The position numbers and the translations under genes are program-made. A DNA stretch of 64,000 nucleotides from positions 372,001 through 436,000 of the forward strand of contig CAYWEM010000001.1 in NCBI GenBank assembly GCA_964457225.1, given 5' to 3'. Under the pieces are notes generated by a model that saw only the letters and a program-made list of their open reading frames with translations, had not been told where the DNA came from and searched no databases. Below are positions 17,314-26,094 of the stretch, piece by piece (within the stretch, counting starts at the first letter, position 1; each line of letters starts with the position of its first letter). The stretch is from CAYWEM01 sp964457225 (GTDB lineage Bacteria; Acidobacteriota; Aminicenantia; UBA2199).

Positions 17314-17875
17314 NNNNNNNNNNNNNNNNNNNNNNNNNNNNNNNNNNNNNNNNNNNNNNNNNNNNNNNNNNNNNNNNNNNNNNNNNNNNNNNNNNNNNNN
17401 NNNNNNNNNNNNNCTGGCCGGAGTGACCATCAGCTTCAGCCACAACAGCCATACCCTGACCACGGCGGCCGACGGCACCTTTGCCTACTCGGTGAATTAC
17501 GGCACCAGTACCACCCTGACCCCATCCCACCCGGGCTATTCCGGCTGGAGTCCTGCGACGCGCAGCATAACAGCGATCGCCGCCAATACCCCGAACCAGG
17601 ATTTCGCCGGCACCATCAACACCTACACCATATCCGGCTCGGTGACCGACGGCAGCAATCCCCTGGCCGGAGTGACCATCAGCTTCAGCCACAACAGCCA
17701 TACAGAAACCACCGCCGCCGACGGTACCTACGCCTACACGGTGAACTACGGCACCACCACTACTGTAACTCCATCCCTGACCGGCTACGATGTTTTCAGC
17801 CCGGCAAACCGAAGTATAACAGCGATTGCCGCCAATACCCCGAACCAGGATTTCGCCGGTACCATCAACACCTAC
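16227..17875 (+). repeat. Tandem 249-bp repeats (83 residues each) in the large surface protein
   Basis: Units begin at 16227, 16476, 16725, 16974, 17223 and, after the gap, 17627. Every visible step is exactly 249 bp with no indel. Units at 16725 and 17223/17414 (type B, SHPGYSGW) alternate with those at 16974 and 17627 (type A, SLTGYDVF), so the youngest duplication step is a 498-bp pair. The units at 16974 and 17627 are almost identical in DNA. Each unit looks like one carboxypeptidase-regulatory-like sandwich. Confidence 0.9.
17314..17413. other. Assembly gap (100 N) between identical repeat ends
   Basis: A run of exactly 100 N. The 55 bases before it (17259-17313) and the 55 bases after it (17414-17468) are identical, as expected when two contigs ending in the same k-mer are joined by a scaffolder. 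Both flanks are in the same reading phase relative to the repeat, so overlapping them restores one open frame. The true number of repeats is unknown. Confidence 0.97.
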
Positions 17876-20791
17876 ACCATCACGGCCATGTCCGGACTGG
17901 GCGGTTCGATTGATCCGGTCGGCACTGTCAGCGTCAACTACGGCCAAAACCAGGCCTTCACCATGACTCCCTACAGCGGTTACCAGTTGCTTGACGTCGA
18001 GGTGGACGGTGTGTCGGCAGGCCCGCTCGACACCTACGAGTTTACTTATGTAACCCAAAACCATACCATCAGCGCCAGCTACGGCATCAAGCGTTACACC
18101 GTGACCGCAGCAGCCGGACCGGGCGGCCGTATCAGTCCAACCAGTTCGGTGCTTGATCACGGCACCCGGGTGGAGATCCTGATCGAGCCGGATCCTTTCC
18201 ACCACCTGGTTTCCCTGCGGGACAACGGCCGCGAGGTCGGCCCCGGCCTGCCGGCGGACCAGACCCGGCCCTACACTTACCTGATCGACCCGGTGACCCG
18301 TGACCACCAAGTCGAGGCCGCTTTCGCCCGTAACATCTACGAAGTCACGGCCGCGGTCCGGGGCGGCAACGGCTCGCTCAATCCCGCTTTCCAGACTGTC
18401 CGCCACGGTGACGCCGCCATCGTCAATTTCAGCCCGGCCGCCGGGTACCGGCTCGCAGCCATCGAGGACAACGGCTTTTTCCTGCCGCTGGACCAGGCCG
18501 CGGCCGAAAACCGCCTGATACTGGAGAACGTCGCCCTGCACCACGTGATCTACCTCGAGTTCGTCCGCATCAGCACGGACAGCGGCAACGATTACTACAG
18601 GGTCGAGCAGGACAGCCTGCTTTCGGTGGCCCCACCGGGAGTGCTGGCCAATGATCCCGGTTTCCGCGCTTCCTTCCGGGCCCAAGTCTCCAGCCCGCCG
18701 CTTCACGGCAGTCTTGAACTGGCAGCCGACGGCGGCTTCAACTATCTGCCCGGCGCCGGGTTCACCGGCCTGGATCGCTTCACTTACCGGGCCGTGGACG
18801 GCAATGCCTCCAGCGAGTACCAGGTGACCATTGAAGTCACCCCGCTGGAAAAAGCCATAATCGGGCGCGATGACGCCTATTATTTCACCGCAGGACGAGA
18901 AGCGATCAGCGTGCCCGCGCCGGGTATATTGAGCAATGACAGCCATCCGCAAGGCCAGGCGCTGTTTGCCGAACCGGTCAGCCGGCCCGAAACCGGGACA
19001 CTCAGCCTCAATCCGGACGGCGGCTTCAGCCTTAGCAACCTGCCCGCCGGTTTCAAAGGCATACTGCGTTTCACATACCGGGCAGTGGATGCCCGGGGCC
19101 AGTCTTCCCCGGAGGTGCCGGTGCTGATCGGCATCGGGGTCGGGGTTTTGCCCCCGCAGGTGACCATCCTCAACCCCGGCAACGGCGGCCTGGTCAGGGA
19201 ACAGCTGGCCGTGGAGGCCGAAGCGGTCGATGACCAGCGCCTGGACCGGGTCAATCTCTACGTCAACGATGTCCTGGCCGCCAGTGAAAACCTCGGCCGG
19301 CGCGCCGAGCAGCCCGATACCGGTAAAACAACCGCCGTCGATGCCATCATACTGCAGGCACCGGTCTCGGAAGCCCTGTTCCTCAATTCGGACGGCAGTT
19401 CCAAGCGCCTGGCCGCCGGGCGCCTGGCGCCCGACCCCATCCGCCTGCCGGACGGTCCGGCCCTGGTGCTGGACGACGGCCGGGGCGGCGGTTTCATACT
19501 GAGCCCGGCCGACCATCTCTGGCTCTTCGAGGAGCCGCTTTCCGGCACTGTCCTGCGCCTGCCCCGCCTCCAGGGGGACGAGGCTTCCAGCTTCCGGGTC
19601 GACGCCCGGGGCAACCTGTTTGAACTCTTCATAACCGGAGACGGGCGGGCGGCCTTGCTCCAGAGACCGCTGACCGACCCGGACTGCATAAACACCCGCC
19701 GGATCTTTGAGCAGCCGCCCCTGGCCTGGGACCTGGCCGCCGACGGCGATGCCCTGTTTCTGTTTGTCGATCATATCCTGCTGCTGTCAGCCTCGGGCCG
19801 ACTGCAGACGCATGATCTTACTGATTGGCGCCCCGCCATGGTGCTGGGCCTGCCCGGGGCCCGAGCCCTGCTGGTCGAAAGCGGCCAGCCAGGCCGGATC
19901 GGCCTGCTGAGCGGCGGACAACTGCAGTCCATCGGCGGCTGGAACGGCCGCCCTGTAAGCCTGGTCGAAGGTTTCGGCCGGGCCGCCCTGCTGGCCCGCC
20001 GGGATGAACAAGGCCTGTTGCTGATTATCGACCCGGAACGGCACAGCCTGCAGGAGATACAGCTGAGCGCAGGACCGCCCGAACAGGCCGTATTCCTCGG
20101 CCCTAACCTCCTGTTGGTCAACAGCCGCTCCCAGGACCACGAATCAAGCTTCGTTCAAGCATTCGAACTGACCCAGGCAGGATGGAGCCAAGCTGAAACA
20201 CTCCAACTGCCGGAAAGCCCGGCAGCCCTGCTGGCCGTCCCGGTAGCAACTCCCCAACCAGTTCCGGCAACATCGGAAAGCGGATTGACCGCCAGTCTTG
20301 AACGCAGGCCCGCCCGCAACGGAGTGCTCGCTTTCAGCGCTGAAACACTGGAAGACCGGCGCCTCTTCACTTGGACCCTGGACAGCCGCAACTGGCCCAA
20401 CGGCCTGCTGGAGCTGCGGGTGGTGGCCTGGGATGACCTCGACCTGAGCGGCGAAGACAGCGTCCACGTGGTTGCCCGCAACCTGGTCCTGACCATCTCC
20501 GGACGGCGGCTGATCGAAGATCTCTGGGTAATCCGCCTCGACAGCCTGCTGTTGAAACTCGAAGCCTTCAACCCCGACCGCCTGAAAGTAGTTTCCTTCC
20601 GTCTGGAAAAACGCAGCCAGGGACAATCCGCCTGGGAAACAATCCGCCAATTGCCGGGCAACGCCCTGGAAGAGGGCAGCCTGGAAATAGTCGACGACGG
20701 ACTCGACCCCGGCAACAAATACGAATACCGGCTCAGCGCCCTTGACGCCCAGGGACGCTTACTGGCGCTTTCCAATATCCTGCTGATCTGA
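17414..20791 (+). CDS. Very large secreted repeat protein, C-terminal part (continues from before the gap)
   Basis: This is the rest of the gene begun at 14733; joined through the shared 55 bp the protein is at least ~1967 residues. After the last 83-residue unit come three bacterial-repeat modules of the InlB/Flg_new type (AMSGLGGSIDPVGTVSVNYG, AAGPGGRISPTSSVLDHG, AVRGGNGSLNPAFQTVRHG), then two cadherin-like modules recognised by GVLANDPG/GILSNDSH and by FTYRAVDG/FTYRAVDA. Next is an Ig-like segment (PPQVTILNPGNGG), then ~350 residues of short Trp/Asp-rich strands that look like a beta-propeller, and a final beta-sandwich ending ALSNILLI. There is no LPxTG, autotransporter barrel or clear type IX sorting tail. 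It probably acts outside the cell. Confidence 0.8.
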   Translation: MAGVTISFSHNSHTLTTAADGTFAYSVNYGTSTTLTPSHPGYSGWSPATRSITAIAANTPNQDFAGTINTYTISGSVTDGSNPLAGVTISFSHNSHTETTAADGTYAYTVNYGTTTTVTPSLTGYDVFSPANRSITAIAANTPNQDFAGTINTYTITAMSGLGGSIDPVGTVSVNYGQNQAFTMTPYSGYQLLDVEVDGVSAGPLDTYEFTYVTQNHTISASYGIKRYTVTAAAGPGGRISPTSSVLDHGTRVEILIEPDPFHHLVSLRDNGREVGPGLPADQTRPYTYLIDPVTRDHQVEAAFARNIYEVTAAVRGGNGSLNPAFQTVRHGDAAIVNFSPAAGYRLAAIEDNGFFLPLDQAAAENRLILENVALHHVIYLEFVRISTDSGNDYYRVEQDSLLSVAPPGVLANDPGFRASFRAQVSSPPLHGSLELAADGGFNYLPGAGFTGLDRFTYRAVDGNASSEYQVTIEVTPLEKAIIGRDDAYYFTAGREAISVPAPGILSNDSHPQGQALFAEPVSRPETGTLSLNPDGGFSLSNLPAGFKGILRFTYRAVDARGQSSPEVPVLIGIGVGVLPPQVTILNPGNGGLVREQLAVEAEAVDDQRLDRVNLYVNDVLAASENLGRRAEQPDTGKTTAVDAIILQAPVSEALFLNSDGSSKRLAAGRLAPDPIRLPDGPALVLDDGRGGGFILSPADHLWLFEEPLSGTVLRLPRLQGDEASSFRVDARGNLFELFITGDGRAALLQRPLTDPDCINTRRIFEQPPLAWDLAADGDALFLFVDHILLLSASGRLQTHDLTDWRPAMVLGLPGARALLVESGQPGRIGLLSGGQLQSIGGWNGRPVSLVEGFGRAALLARRDEQGLLLIIDPERHSLQEIQLSAGPPEQAVFLGPNLLLVNSRSQDHESSFVQAFELTQAGWSQAETLQLPESPAALLAVPVATPQPVPATSESGLTASLERRPARNGVLAFSAETLEDRRLFTWTLDSRNWPNGLLELRVVAWDDLDLSGEDSVHVVARNLVLTISGRRLIEDLWVIRLDSLLLKLEAFNPDRLKVVSFRLEKRSQGQSAWETIRQLPGNALEEGSLEIVDDGLDPGNKYEYRLSALDAQGRLLALSNILLI

Positions 20792-20806
20792 AGAGGAGAT
20801 TTCCAA

Positions 20807-21994
20807 ATGAAAGAAAAGAAAATGGTTTTAGCGTTGCTGATCACAATCCTGCTGTTTATTCCCCTGGCCGCCGGCGAGCGCCTGGTCCAGGTCAGTTCGG
20901 AAAAACTCAATCTGCGGAGCGGTCCCGGTCTCGACCAGCCGGTACTGGCCCTGCTTGCCCGGGGAAGAGCCTTCCGCCTGCTGACCGAGGACGGTGAATG
21001 GCTCAGGGTCAGCGGCCTGGTGGAAGGTGATATTAAAGAAGGCTATCTGCACCGAGATTACGTAAACATCCTGGAAACCTCCTTTCGGGAAGCCCTGGTC
21101 AGCGCTCAAACCGCAGCCCGGCTGCGCCTGGCCCCGAACCTGGAAGCCCCGGTGATCGCTTCCCTGCCCGGGGGCGCCCTGGTTCAAGCCGCAACTTCAG
21201 GGGATGATTTCCGCCTGGTGTATTACCGGGATGAAAAATCCGGCTGGACCGGCTACGTCTTTCACCGCCTGCTTGATCTGACCACCATGGAAAGTATCAC
21301 CGAACCGCACCCGGTCGAAGAAGCAACCGAAATTGAAACTGCGGTGGAAGCCGAAGCAGAAACTGCAGCCGAAACCGGGGCGGCAGTCACCGCCGAGGAA
21401 ACCGCCCTTCCGATCGAGGAAGATAAGAAGAAAAAAGAAGCAGTCACAATAAAGCCGGTTCAGCAGGCCAGCCCGACGGCACTGTCCCCGGCAACCGGTC
21501 CGGCCTGCTGGGAATTCCGTGTTTTTCACGGTTTGTTCATTTCCAGAGCTGAATCTTTCCGTGAACTTTACGGAAACAGCCAGTTCCTGCCCCGGCTGGA
21601 AATTACCCGCAACCTGGGCCGGTCGTTTTCCATCCGGATCGGGGCTTCCCGGGTTCGGACCAGCGGGGCTTCCCCTCTGACCGACCGCAAGGTGGATGCC
21701 TCCCAGATCATGATTGCCCTGGGCGCCGGCTGGCGCCTGAACCTGGGCCGGCGCTTCGAAACCGCCCTGGGACTGGCTCCGGTGGTTTATTTCTTCAGCG
21801 AGAAGCTCAGCTCTTATGAAAAAAAGGGCCAGGCCCTGGGTTTTGACCTGGCCGCCGACCTGGCCTGGCGCTTGGCCGGCAACACCAAAGCACTGCTGCG
21901 GGCCGGCTACAACAGCGCCAGGCACGAGCAGGATTCCAGGGAAACCCGGCTCGGAGGATTCCACCTGAGCCTTGGATTAAGCGCGGGCTTCTGA
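20807..21994 (+). CDS. Secreted SH3-domain protein with a beta-barrel-like C-terminal half
   Basis: A 395-residue protein with a signal peptide (MVLALLITILLFIPLAAG), two bacterial SH3 domains (about 25-85, signature SSEKLNLRSGPGLDQPVLAL; and about 95-160, TAARLRLAPNLEAPVIASLP), a Glu/Ala-rich linker with a KKKKEA stretch, then ~170 residues of alternating amphipathic strands ending in Phe (GLSAGF), which suggests an outer-membrane barrel. SH3b domains bind peptidoglycan stems, so it may link wall and outer membrane. It lies 15 bp after the giant repeat gene with GAGGAG before its ATG, so the two are one operon and may work together at the surface (inference). Confidence 0.75.
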   Translation: MKEKKMVLALLITILLFIPLAAGERLVQVSSEKLNLRSGPGLDQPVLALLARGRAFRLLTEDGEWLRVSGLVEGDIKEGYLHRDYVNILETSFREALVSAQTAARLRLAPNLEAPVIASLPGGALVQAATSGDDFRLVYYRDEKSGWTGYVFHRLLDLTTMESITEPHPVEEATEIETAVEAEAETAAETGAAVTAEETALPIEEDKKKKEAVTIKPVQQASPTALSPATGPACWEFRVFHGLFISRAESFRELYGNSQFLPRLEITRNLGRSFSIRIGASRVRTSGASPLTDRKVDASQIMIALGAGWRLNLGRRFETALGLAPVVYFFSEKLSSYEKKGQALGFDLAADLAWRLAGNTKALLRAGYNSARHEQDSRETRLGGFHLSLGLSAGF

Positions 21995-22083
21995 ACCGAC
22001 CGCCCCGGCCTGCTGTCTGGAAAAAAGAACGGGTATAGCCGGATTCGACAAGCTGCCCCCGGGTTAAAGCCGACTATTCGGAA

Positions 22084-22530
22084 TTAGAAAGTGGAAGTGC
22101 AGAATGGACAGCGGCTGGCCTTGACCGACACTTTCAGAAAGCAATAAGGGCATTCCTTTTCAGTCGGCTCAGCCGGAGCTTTTTCTTCCTTTTTCTTCAG
22201 CCGGTTAACCCCTTTTACCAGTAAAAAGACGGCAAAAGCGACTATCAGGAAACTGATCAGGGCGTTGATGAAAACACCGTAGGCCACGGTCACCGCCCCG
22301 GCCCCCTGAGCATCAGCCAGGGTGGCATAAGGTCCGGGCTGAACTCCTTCCTTGAGAGTCAGGAAAAAATTGGAGAAATCAACTCCGCCCAGCAACAATC
22401 CCAGCGGAGGCATGAGTACATCTGACACCAGGCTTTTCACTATGGTACCGAAAGCACCCCCGATGATGATCCCGACCGCCATGTCGATGACATTGCCCCG
22501 GGCTGCGAATTCCTTGAATTCTTTAAACAT
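22084..22530 (-). CDS. mscL: Large-conductance mechanosensitive channel with C-terminal zinc ribbon
   Basis: A 148-residue MscL, the emergency valve that opens under membrane tension. The N-terminal amphipathic helix and first span read MFKEFKEFAARGNVIDMAVG and GIIIGGAFGTIVKSLVSDV, followed by the periplasmic loop, second span (GVFINALISFLIVAFAVFLL) and a Lys/Glu-rich cytoplasmic end. After this end comes a small zinc-ribbon-like module with two CPxC pairs (CPYC...CPFC), not part of the minimal channel. GGGAGG precedes the ATG. It is a single gene read leftward. Confidence 0.95.
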   Translation of the reverse strand: MFKEFKEFAARGNVIDMAVGIIIGGAFGTIVKSLVSDVLMPPLGLLLGGVDFSNFFLTLKEGVQPGPYATLADAQGAGAVTVAYGVFINALISFLIVAFAVFLLVKGVNRLKKKEEKAPAEPTEKECPYCFLKVSVKASRCPFCTSTF

Positions 22531-22634
22531 TCTTTCCCTCCCTTTTGCAGAAGAATGATCTTCTCATATCAGGGGAATGATTTCCAGATCCGGGGAAGTT
22601 TTATAAATGAGATGGAAAACGGGATTTATCCGCT

Positions 22635-23705
22635 TCAATCCACCTGGTGGACCCAGCCGTGCGGATCGGGAGCTTCACCGTACTGGATGGCCAATAGGGA
22701 ATCGTATATTTTCCTGGTCCAGGGCCCGGCATCGGATCCGATTTCCTTTTTATCCTGTTTGTAGGCCAGTAGACCAATCGGGGTGATGACCGCCGCAGTG
22801 CCTGCGGCGAAGGCTTCGCTGACCGCCCCGCTGCCGATACCGGCCATGACTTCCTCGATACTCAGTGCTCTCTCCTCAACTTTCAAGCCGAGATCGGCAG
22901 CCAGGCGCAGGATTGATTTCCTGGTCACGCCGTCGAGAATACTGCCTGTCAGGGCGGGAGTTACCAGACGCCCCCCAATGATGAAGAAAATGTTCATGCC
23001 GCCCATTTCCTCGATGTAGCGCTTTTCCCGGGCATCCAGCCAGATCACCTGGCTATAGCCGTTTTCCTTGGCCTGTTGAGTGGCCAGCAGACTGCCGGCG
23101 TAATTCCCCCCGGTTTTGGCCTCACCGGTACCGCCCTGGGCCGCCCGGATGTAAGTATCACTTACCCAGACCGGAATGGGCTTGAAGCCTCCGGTAAAAT
23201 ACGATCCCACCGGGGACAGGATTATGAAAAAAAGGTACTCGTCGGCCGGCCTTATGCCGACCGCGGCCTCGGTGGCGATGACCGCCGGCCTGATGTACAG
23301 GGCGCTCCCCTTGGGCCTGGGAATCCAGCGCTTTTCCACTTTCAGCAGTTCGTATTCAGCGGCAAGGAAATCTTCCTCGTTCAATTCCGGCATGCACATG
23401 CGCCGCAGTGAGAGGTTCATACGGCGGGCATTGTCCCGCGGCCTGAAAAGCAGGATTTTATCTTCAGGAGACAAATAGGCTTTCTGGCCTTCGAAAACCT
23501 CCTGGCTGTAGTGCAGCACGTTGGCCGCGGGGTCCAGGGAGATCGGGCCGTAAGGCGTTATGGCGGGGTCAAACCAGCCCCGTCCCGCCTTGTACTTCAT
23601 GCTGAACATGTGATCGGTGAAATGGCGCCCGAAGGGCAGGTGCAGAGGATCGGGGGGCAATTCCCGGCGTTTGTCCTCGGGAAGTATGCTTTTCTTTATT
23701 TCCAT
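22635..23705 (-). CDS. ilvE: Branched-chain amino acid aminotransferase
   Basis: A 356-residue fold-type IV PLP enzyme that moves amino groups between Leu/Ile/Val and 2-oxoglutarate. It belongs to the longer group with MEIKKSILPE... and HYSQEVFEGQKAY. The PLP lysine lies in GTGEAKTGGNYAGSLLATQ, and EEMGGMNIFFII and GITRKS-like (DGVTRKSIL) motifs follow; the phosphate-binding GTAAVITPIG is near the end. Length matches the family. GGAGG precedes the ATG and a consensus-like promoter lies ~100 bp upstream. Confidence 0.95.
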   Translation of the reverse strand: MEIKKSILPEDKRRELPPDPLHLPFGRHFTDHMFSMKYKAGRGWFDPAITPYGPISLDPAANVLHYSQEVFEGQKAYLSPEDKILLFRPRDNARRMNLSLRRMCMPELNEEDFLAAEYELLKVEKRWIPRPKGSALYIRPAVIATEAAVGIRPADEYLFFIILSPVGSYFTGGFKPIPVWVSDTYIRAAQGGTGEAKTGGNYAGSLLATQQAKENGYSQVIWLDAREKRYIEEMGGMNIFFIIGGRLVTPALTGSILDGVTRKSILRLAADLGLKVEERALSIEEVMAGIGSGAVSEAFAAGTAAVITPIGLLAYKQDKKEIGSDAGPWTRKIYDSLLAIQYGEAPDPHGWVHQVD

Positions 23706-23804
23706 GAAACCTCCATTGTTTTTATTGATCCGGATCTTCAGCCGGCGAGCGGCCGGGAGACAGGCGGGCGAAACTGAAAAGCTTGTTCGGGATGATCATT
23801 CCGC

Positions 23805-23833
23805 AAGATAGAGCTTTCGAAAAAAAAAGTCAA
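23805..23833 (-). promoter_or_regulatory. Sigma-70-type promoter of ilvE
   Basis: Minus strand: TTGACT (23828-23833), 17 bp, TATCTT (23805-23810). The expected leader is about 93 nt. I looked for T-box or leader-peptide features in it and saw none. Confidence 0.6.
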
Positions 23834-23872
23834 CACCCCGCACTGATTTAAATGGCCCATCCAGGCCGGGGA

Positions 23873-25351
23873 CTACTGCCGCTCCACCCGGGCGCGCACC
23901 AGGCTGCGGTATTTTTCCAGGTCGGCGCCCCCTTCGATGAAGGCGATCACGTCATCAGCCAATTGCCCCCCGCCGGCCCGACCGCCGTCACCCCTGGCGA
24001 AATCGTAGCCTGCGGCGATGTAACTATTGACCCCGACCCGGTAGAGCCGCGCCTTATCAAGCGGCCGGCCTGATTCATCAAGCAGGCTTATTCCCCGGGG
24101 ACGATTGGCCTGATCGACAAAAACCGTGTAGGTAGCCCCGGAAATCTGCAGTCCCAATGTCCCGCCGCGCCGGTAGGCATTTCTGATCAAGTCCTCGACT
24201 TCCCGCAGTTTCAACTCGAAAATCACCACCTGATCGTCGAAAGGATACAGTTCGTAAACATCGCGTACCAGCAGGGGGCCGGCAGAAAAATCACGGCGCA
24301 GGCCGCCGCTGTTGGTAAAAGCCAGGTCAAGGTCGTGGATCAGGCGCATGGCGTCGGTGACCAGGGCTCCGGTTCCCTCCGGGCCGGTCAGCGGCCATTT
24401 AAGTTCAGCCAGCCTGCGCTTGAAAACCGGATTGTCGTTGTAGCGGCTGATTTTCTCGGCCAAAAGAGGATCTTCGTTTGTCACCCGGGCCAGGTCGATC
24501 AGCCGGCCGCTGATCCCGGTCTTTTTACCGGCCTCAAGCTCAATGTCAATCCGGCCCAGGTAACGACCATAACTACCGGCCTGGGTGATGGCCACGCCGT
24601 TGAGCAACTGCGGTTTCCTGATCACCGTGTGGGAATGGCCGCCGATTATCAGGTCCAGCCCGGGTATTTCCCGGGCCAGTATCTCGTCCACGCTCAAGCC
24701 GGCATGGGAGAGGATCACGAACAGATCACTTTCCCGCGCCTGGCCGCTGAAGCGTTGAGCCGTCTGCAGGGGGTGTTGAAAAGTGAGTCCGGTCAGCTTG
24801 GCCGGGTTGGTGCCGGGGAGGCCTGATTTTTCGTTCACCTGGGTCAGGCCCAGCACGAACAGGCGAAAACCGCCTTCAAGTTCAAAGACCTTCAGGGGTT
24901 CAGGCTGATTCAAGCCGCTTGACCCCGAATCCAGGTTGGCGGCCAATACCGGGAAATCTGCCTGCTCCATGAAATCGTTCAGGGCCTCGATCCCGTAATC
25001 GAATTCGTGATTTCCCAGGACGTGCAGGTCGTATCCGGCCAGGTTCATCAATTCGACCATGGGCCGTCCCTTCTGCGGCGCCCGGTCGACAACCGGATTG
25101 CCTGAAAAAACGTCCCCTGCGCTGAACAACAGGACCGGGCCCGTTTTTTTCTCCTTTTCCCGGGCGACCAGCCAGGCTATTTTGCCCAGGTTCTCTATCC
25201 GGCCGTGCAGATCATTACTGTGAAAAATGGTTATTTTGCCCGGATAAGTCCCTTTCAGCGACTGCGGATCAACGCTTCCCGGGCGGCAGGCCGTACCTGC
25301 CAGCATGGAAATAACCAACAGAACCAGCAGAGCCTTCAGTTTTATTGTCAT
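23873..25351 (-). CDS. 5'-nucleotidase / UshA-family metallophosphatase lipoprotein
   Basis: A 492-residue exported lipoprotein: the leader ends in the lipobox LAGTAC (MTIKLKALLVLLVISM...). The catalytic metallophosphoesterase domain (about 35-300) shows ITIFHSNDLHGRIE, LFSAGDVFSGNP, VLGNHEFDYG, LSHAG and IGGHSHTV, the dimetal ligands of the UshA family. The C-terminal domain (about 320-490) has the substrate-binding pattern NSGGLRRDF and ISGATYTVF. Such enzymes strip phosphate from nucleotides (or UDP-sugars) outside the cytoplasm for salvage. It ends ~170 bp before ilvE's promoter region and appears to be a single gene. Confidence 0.9.
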   Translation of the reverse strand: MTIKLKALLVLLVISMLAGTACRPGSVDPQSLKGTYPGKITIFHSNDLHGRIENLGKIAWLVAREKEKKTGPVLLFSAGDVFSGNPVVDRAPQKGRPMVELMNLAGYDLHVLGNHEFDYGIEALNDFMEQADFPVLAANLDSGSSGLNQPEPLKVFELEGGFRLFVLGLTQVNEKSGLPGTNPAKLTGLTFQHPLQTAQRFSGQARESDLFVILSHAGLSVDEILAREIPGLDLIIGGHSHTVIRKPQLLNGVAITQAGSYGRYLGRIDIELEAGKKTGISGRLIDLARVTNEDPLLAEKISRYNDNPVFKRRLAELKWPLTGPEGTGALVTDAMRLIHDLDLAFTNSGGLRRDFSAGPLLVRDVYELYPFDDQVVIFELKLREVEDLIRNAYRRGGTLGLQISGATYTVFVDQANRPRGISLLDESGRPLDKARLYRVGVNSYIAAGYDFARGDGGRAGGGQLADDVIAFIEGGADLEKYRSLVRARVERQ

Positions 25352-25488
25352 CCCTTGTCCTCCGATTCCGAATCATCCGCTGGTGGTTGGGCGCGGGCCA
25401 AAACCGCCGGTGAAGGTATTGCAACAGCCTCGTCAGTTAACCAAGCTTGATTTTAGGGGGCAAACGGCATAAAAGCAAGCTCCTCTTT

Positions 25489-25517
25489 TTGCATATTTCC
25501 GGGATCGACACTATAAT
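25489..25517 (+). promoter_or_regulatory. Promoter of the pilin-like operon
   Basis: TTGCAT (25489-25494), 17 bp, TATAAT (25512-25517). Transcription should start near 25524, just before the strong ribosome site GGAGGAG (25531-25537). Confidence 0.75.
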
Positions 25518-25539
25518 GTATTTTAGCTTAGGAGGAGTC

Positions 25540-26094
25540 GTGACAGAAAGAGGCTTCACCCTGATCGAGATGGTAATTGTGCTGGCCGTGGTGGCCATTC
25601 TGGCCGCTGTGATGGTGCCGATAATAGCGACCAATATCGAACAGGCCAAGGTGGCCCGGGCGGCCGCCGACGTCAAAACCATCGGCGAAGCCATGGTCAG
25701 GTTCCGCCAGGACCTGGGCTTCTGGCCGATCCGCAATAACAGCGGGGTGACCGTGGATCTGCTGAACGGCCCCGGCACTCTGCCGCCGCCGGGAACCGGC
25801 AGTAGCTGGCTGGGGAAAAGCAGCACCGCTCTGGAAAACCACCTGGTTAACGGAGTTTTTTCTCAATACCAGCGTGGACCTTCACCCCAGGGCCTGCCCT
25901 GCTGGAACGGTCCATACACCAGCGAAATCAAAACAGACCCCTTCAACATGGCCTACCTGGTCAATTCAGCCAATTTCCACAACGGCAGTAATGCCGCGGT
26001 TTACGTTATGAGTGCCGGGCCCGATCGGCTGACCGACACCAATTTCGAAGGAGGAACCCTGGCCAATGACGATATCGGCTTCAAGTTACAGTGA
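25540..26094 (+). CDS. Type IV pilin-like protein (GspG-like pseudopilin) 1
   Basis: A 184-residue protein with a very short class III leader, TERG, cut before FTLIEMVIVLAVVAILAAVM; the Glu at position +5 is kept. The hydrophobic helix is followed by a globular part typical of major pseudopilins (RFRQDLGFWP, CWNGPYTSEIKTDPFNMAY, VMSAGPDRLTDTNFEGG, DDIGFK). I chose the GTG at 25540 since GGAGGAG lies 3 nt upstream of it, the promoter at 25489-25517 would exclude earlier starts, and the leader would then be only five residues. It overlaps the next gene by 29 bp. No secretion ATPase, platform protein, secretin or prepilin peptidase is in the window. Confidence 0.88.
   Translation: MTERGFTLIEMVIVLAVVAILAAVMVPIIATNIEQAKVARAAADVKTIGEAMVRFRQDLGFWPIRNNSGVTVDLLNGPGTLPPPGTGSSWLGKSSTALENHLVNGVFSQYQRGPSPQGLPCWNGPYTSEIKTDPFNMAYLVNSANFHNGSNAAVYVMSAGPDRLTDTNFEGGTLANDDIGFKLQ

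Noticed and set aside
16227..17875. CRISPR-like array
   Set aside because: The repeats are long, contiguous and in frame with no spacers; they are protein repeats.
17219..19774. Long open frame (851 codons) on the minus strand across the giant gene
   Set aside because: It is antisense to the repeat protein, spans the N gap and repeats because the sense strand repeats. GC-rich codon bias creates such mirror frames; no domain or ribosome site.
23706..23800. T-box or leader peptide before ilvE
   Set aside because: The 93-nt leader lacks a T-box core and any short frame with repeated branched-chain codons.
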